From positions 1 through 8,942 of the forward strand of contig URII01000074.1 in the NCBI GenBank assembly GCA_900547825.1: a stretch of DNA of 8,942 bases, in the 5' to 3' direction. This DNA is from an uncultured Porphyromonadaceae bacterium (GTDB lineage Bacteria; Bacteroidota; Bacteroidia; Bacteroidales; Muribaculaceae). Below the pieces are notes generated by a model. The model did not search any database. It was not told where the DNA came from and saw only the letters and a program-made list of their open reading frames with translations. Position numbers and translations under genes: made by a program. This document shows positions 7,686-8,942 of this stretch, in pieces (within the stretch, counting starts at the first letter, position 1; every line of letters starts with the position of its first letter).

Positions 7686-7736
7686 TCATTATTAATGTTT
7701 TTCTCTCTATCAGGGCTGCGGGAGGGGATTTTTTTG

Positions 7737-7744
7737 TAACTTTG
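7737..7744 (+). promoter_or_regulatory. -7 promoter element of the TPR gene
   Basis: TAACTTTG at 7737-7744, preceded by a T-run and TTTG, is a perfect TAnnTTTG match of the form common before Bacteroidales genes. No TTTG is found at the usual -33 distance (about 7712-7718), where the DNA is G-rich. The transcript would start near 7750, only a few bases before the proposed GTG start. Confidence 0.55.
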
Positions 7745-7752
7745 CTCTTGAA

Positions 7753-8942
7753 GTGTTACTGAAATCTCTATTTCTCGTATTCATATTGTCATGCACTTTT
7801 ATTGGTGCGGTTGGCTCCGTGACCTCACGTCAGAGTGAAATTGCGGCCAATGATGTCCTTTTGCAGAAAGAACCGGATAACCCCGAACTTCTCAAGCGGA
7901 ACGGATATCTTTGTCTTAATACCAATCAGGATGAAAGGGCTTTGGAGTATGGCCGCAGATTGTTTGCGGTGTCCGGCACCAACACTGCGGCGGGGATAAG
8001 GTGGAGAACCCATGCCCATATAATATTGGGACAGGCCTACACCCATTTGGGCAACCGTGTGGCTGCATTCTCCAACCTTGAGAAAGCGCGTGTGCTCGGG
8101 GAGGGTATCAGGGACCATGATGCGTTGTGCTCGGTTTATAACGGACTGGGTATTTACCGCACCAAGACACAGGGCGACAGGCACAGCGCCATGGAAGCCT
8201 ATACAAAGGCGCTTGCTGAAGCCGACTCAGCTGCAAATCCCGCTAAGAGGGCCATGGTCATGTATAACCTTGGGGCTCTGTGGTTAGCTTCGAACGAGGC
8301 TATTCCCGATACCCGTTTTCTTGAAATGGCTTATCATGAAGCCGCGTCGCAGGGTGATATGGATCTTAAGTTCAATTGCTGTGTGGCCTTGAGCGGAAGT
8401 GCGGCGGCCGGAGGTAATACCGGAGAATCGGAGAAGTGGCTTGTTGAGGCGCGTAATATCATGCGTGATAATGCTTTGGAAGCCGAACGTTATTACCTTG
8501 CCACCGCCGAAGGGTTGCATCACGCTTTCGCCGGTCGTCCGGCGAAAGCGGAGCATGCCTACATTTTTGCCATGGAGAATATTGATTCGCTGCAGCCGGC
8601 CATGCGCACAAATCTGTGTTTGCGTTATGGTGATCTTCTTGCTTCAACAGGGCGTCCGCGCGATGCAATAAGAATTCTTAAAACAGGGCTGCTGCACGCA
8701 AAGGCAAATGAAACGGCTTTTGACTCCTGCGCTCTGCTGCTGTCGATAGCACATGCCTATGCCGATATCGGAGAACTGAAGAATGCTTATGAATATATGG
8801 AACTCCACCGCCGTACTCTTGATAATGTGCAGAAAAGGGCCGATGAAAGCAGTTACATGGAGAACCGTGTGAAAAACGATGTGCGCCTTTACGAACTTCA
8901 GATAGAACGGCAGAAAGGACAACTCCTTAAAAAACAGCGTGA
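7753..8942 (+). CDS. TPR-repeat protein with N-terminal signal or anchor, probable membrane sensor/regulator (3' end outside window)
   Basis: The frame is open from 7696 to the right edge. It has no in-frame ATG until 8191, which would cut off the signal segment and early TPRs. GTG at 7753 is the best start: it gives LLKSLFLVFILSC, a typical export signal, with C14 as a possible but imperfect lipobox cysteine. Of the protein 396 residues are visible. Helical TPR-like pairs run from about residue 42 to 345, for example the segments with LGQAYTHLGN, NGLGIYRTK, YNLGALW and IAHAYADIGEL. From about 350 to the edge the sequence is charged and coiled-coil-like, ending IERQKGQLLKKQR. In Bacteroidetes this order (signal, TPRs, coiled coil) usually continues into a transmembrane helix and a LuxR-type HTH, a DUF6377 region or a histidine kinase; that part lies outside the window, so the output domain is inferred. 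A strong hairpin sits inside the gene at 8523-8550. Confidence 0.82.
   Translation, partial: MLLKSLFLVFILSCTFIGAVGSVTSRQSEIAANDVLLQKEPDNPELLKRNGYLCLNTNQDERALEYGRRLFAVSGTNTAAGIRWRTHAHIILGQAYTHLGNRVAAFSNLEKARVLGEGIRDHDALCSVYNGLGIYRTKTQGDRHSAMEAYTKALAEADSAANPAKRAMVMYNLGALWLASNEAIPDTRFLEMAYHEAASQGDMDLKFNCCVALSGSAAAGGNTGESEKWLVEARNIMRDNALEAERYYLATAEGLHHAFAGRPAKAEHAYIFAMENIDSLQPAMRTNLCLRYGDLLASTGRPRDAIRILKTGLLHAKANETAFDSCALLLSIAHAYADIGELKNAYEYMELHRRTLDNVQKRADESSYMENRVKNDVRLYELQIERQKGQLLKKQR
8523..8550. repeat. Perfect 12-bp inverted repeat within the TPR gene
   Basis: CGCTTTCGCCGG (8523-8534) is followed by TCGT and its exact reverse complement CCGGCGAAAGCG (8539-8550). In mRNA it would fold into a 12-bp GC-rich stem with a tetraloop. 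It lies in frame and encodes part of HAFAGRPAKAE. No T-run follows, so it is not an intrinsic terminator on the plus strand. Confidence 0.9.

Overview
The window looks like a chromosomal piece of a Bacteroidales gut bacterium, most like Muribaculaceae. This is inferred from four things: Bacteroidetes-type promoter -7 elements (TAnnTTTG), no Shine-Dalgarno sequences before the starts, a very large secreted protein built of choice-of-anchor J and fibronectin III domains with a type IX secretion (T9SS) type A-like C-terminus, and a TPR protein of the kind found in Bacteroidetes sensor/regulators. No database search was possible, so the assignment to order is firmer than the assignment to family.

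Layout. Positions 1-1190 (minus strand) hold the N-terminal half of the primosomal helicase gene priA, which runs off the left edge. Positions 1187-1975 (minus strand) encode a secreted M15-type zinc peptidase; its stop codon overlaps the priA start as ATGA, so the two form an operon read leftward. Positions 1976-2208 are an AT-rich divergent promoter region. Positions 2209-7623 (plus strand) encode one 1804-residue secreted modular protein. Positions 7624-7752 hold a terminator-like hairpin and a promoter. From about 7753 to the right edge (plus strand) lies the N-terminal part of a TPR protein, probably a membrane sensor/regulator, which seems to use a GTG start.

How the parts relate. The leftward operon pairs a cell-wall enzyme with a DNA replication restart helicase, two housekeeping functions with no obvious shared pathway. 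The rightward giant gene is a stand-alone transcription unit for a surface or secreted adhesin-like protein. Its N-terminal half is a tandem array of three units of about 260 residues (J domain plus Ig-like linker). It is followed by FN3 domains, a degenerate J domain, a short beta-propeller, more FN3 domains, a last J domain and the sorting domain. Its third-position GC rises from about 48% in the tandem array to about 68% in the propeller in two hand-counted 100-codon samples, which hints at a mosaic origin.

The most unusual nucleotide-level feature is a perfect 12-bp inverted repeat with a 4-base loop inside the TPR coding sequence (8523-8550). I see no tRNA, rRNA, CRISPR array, insertion sequence or obvious new defence system here.
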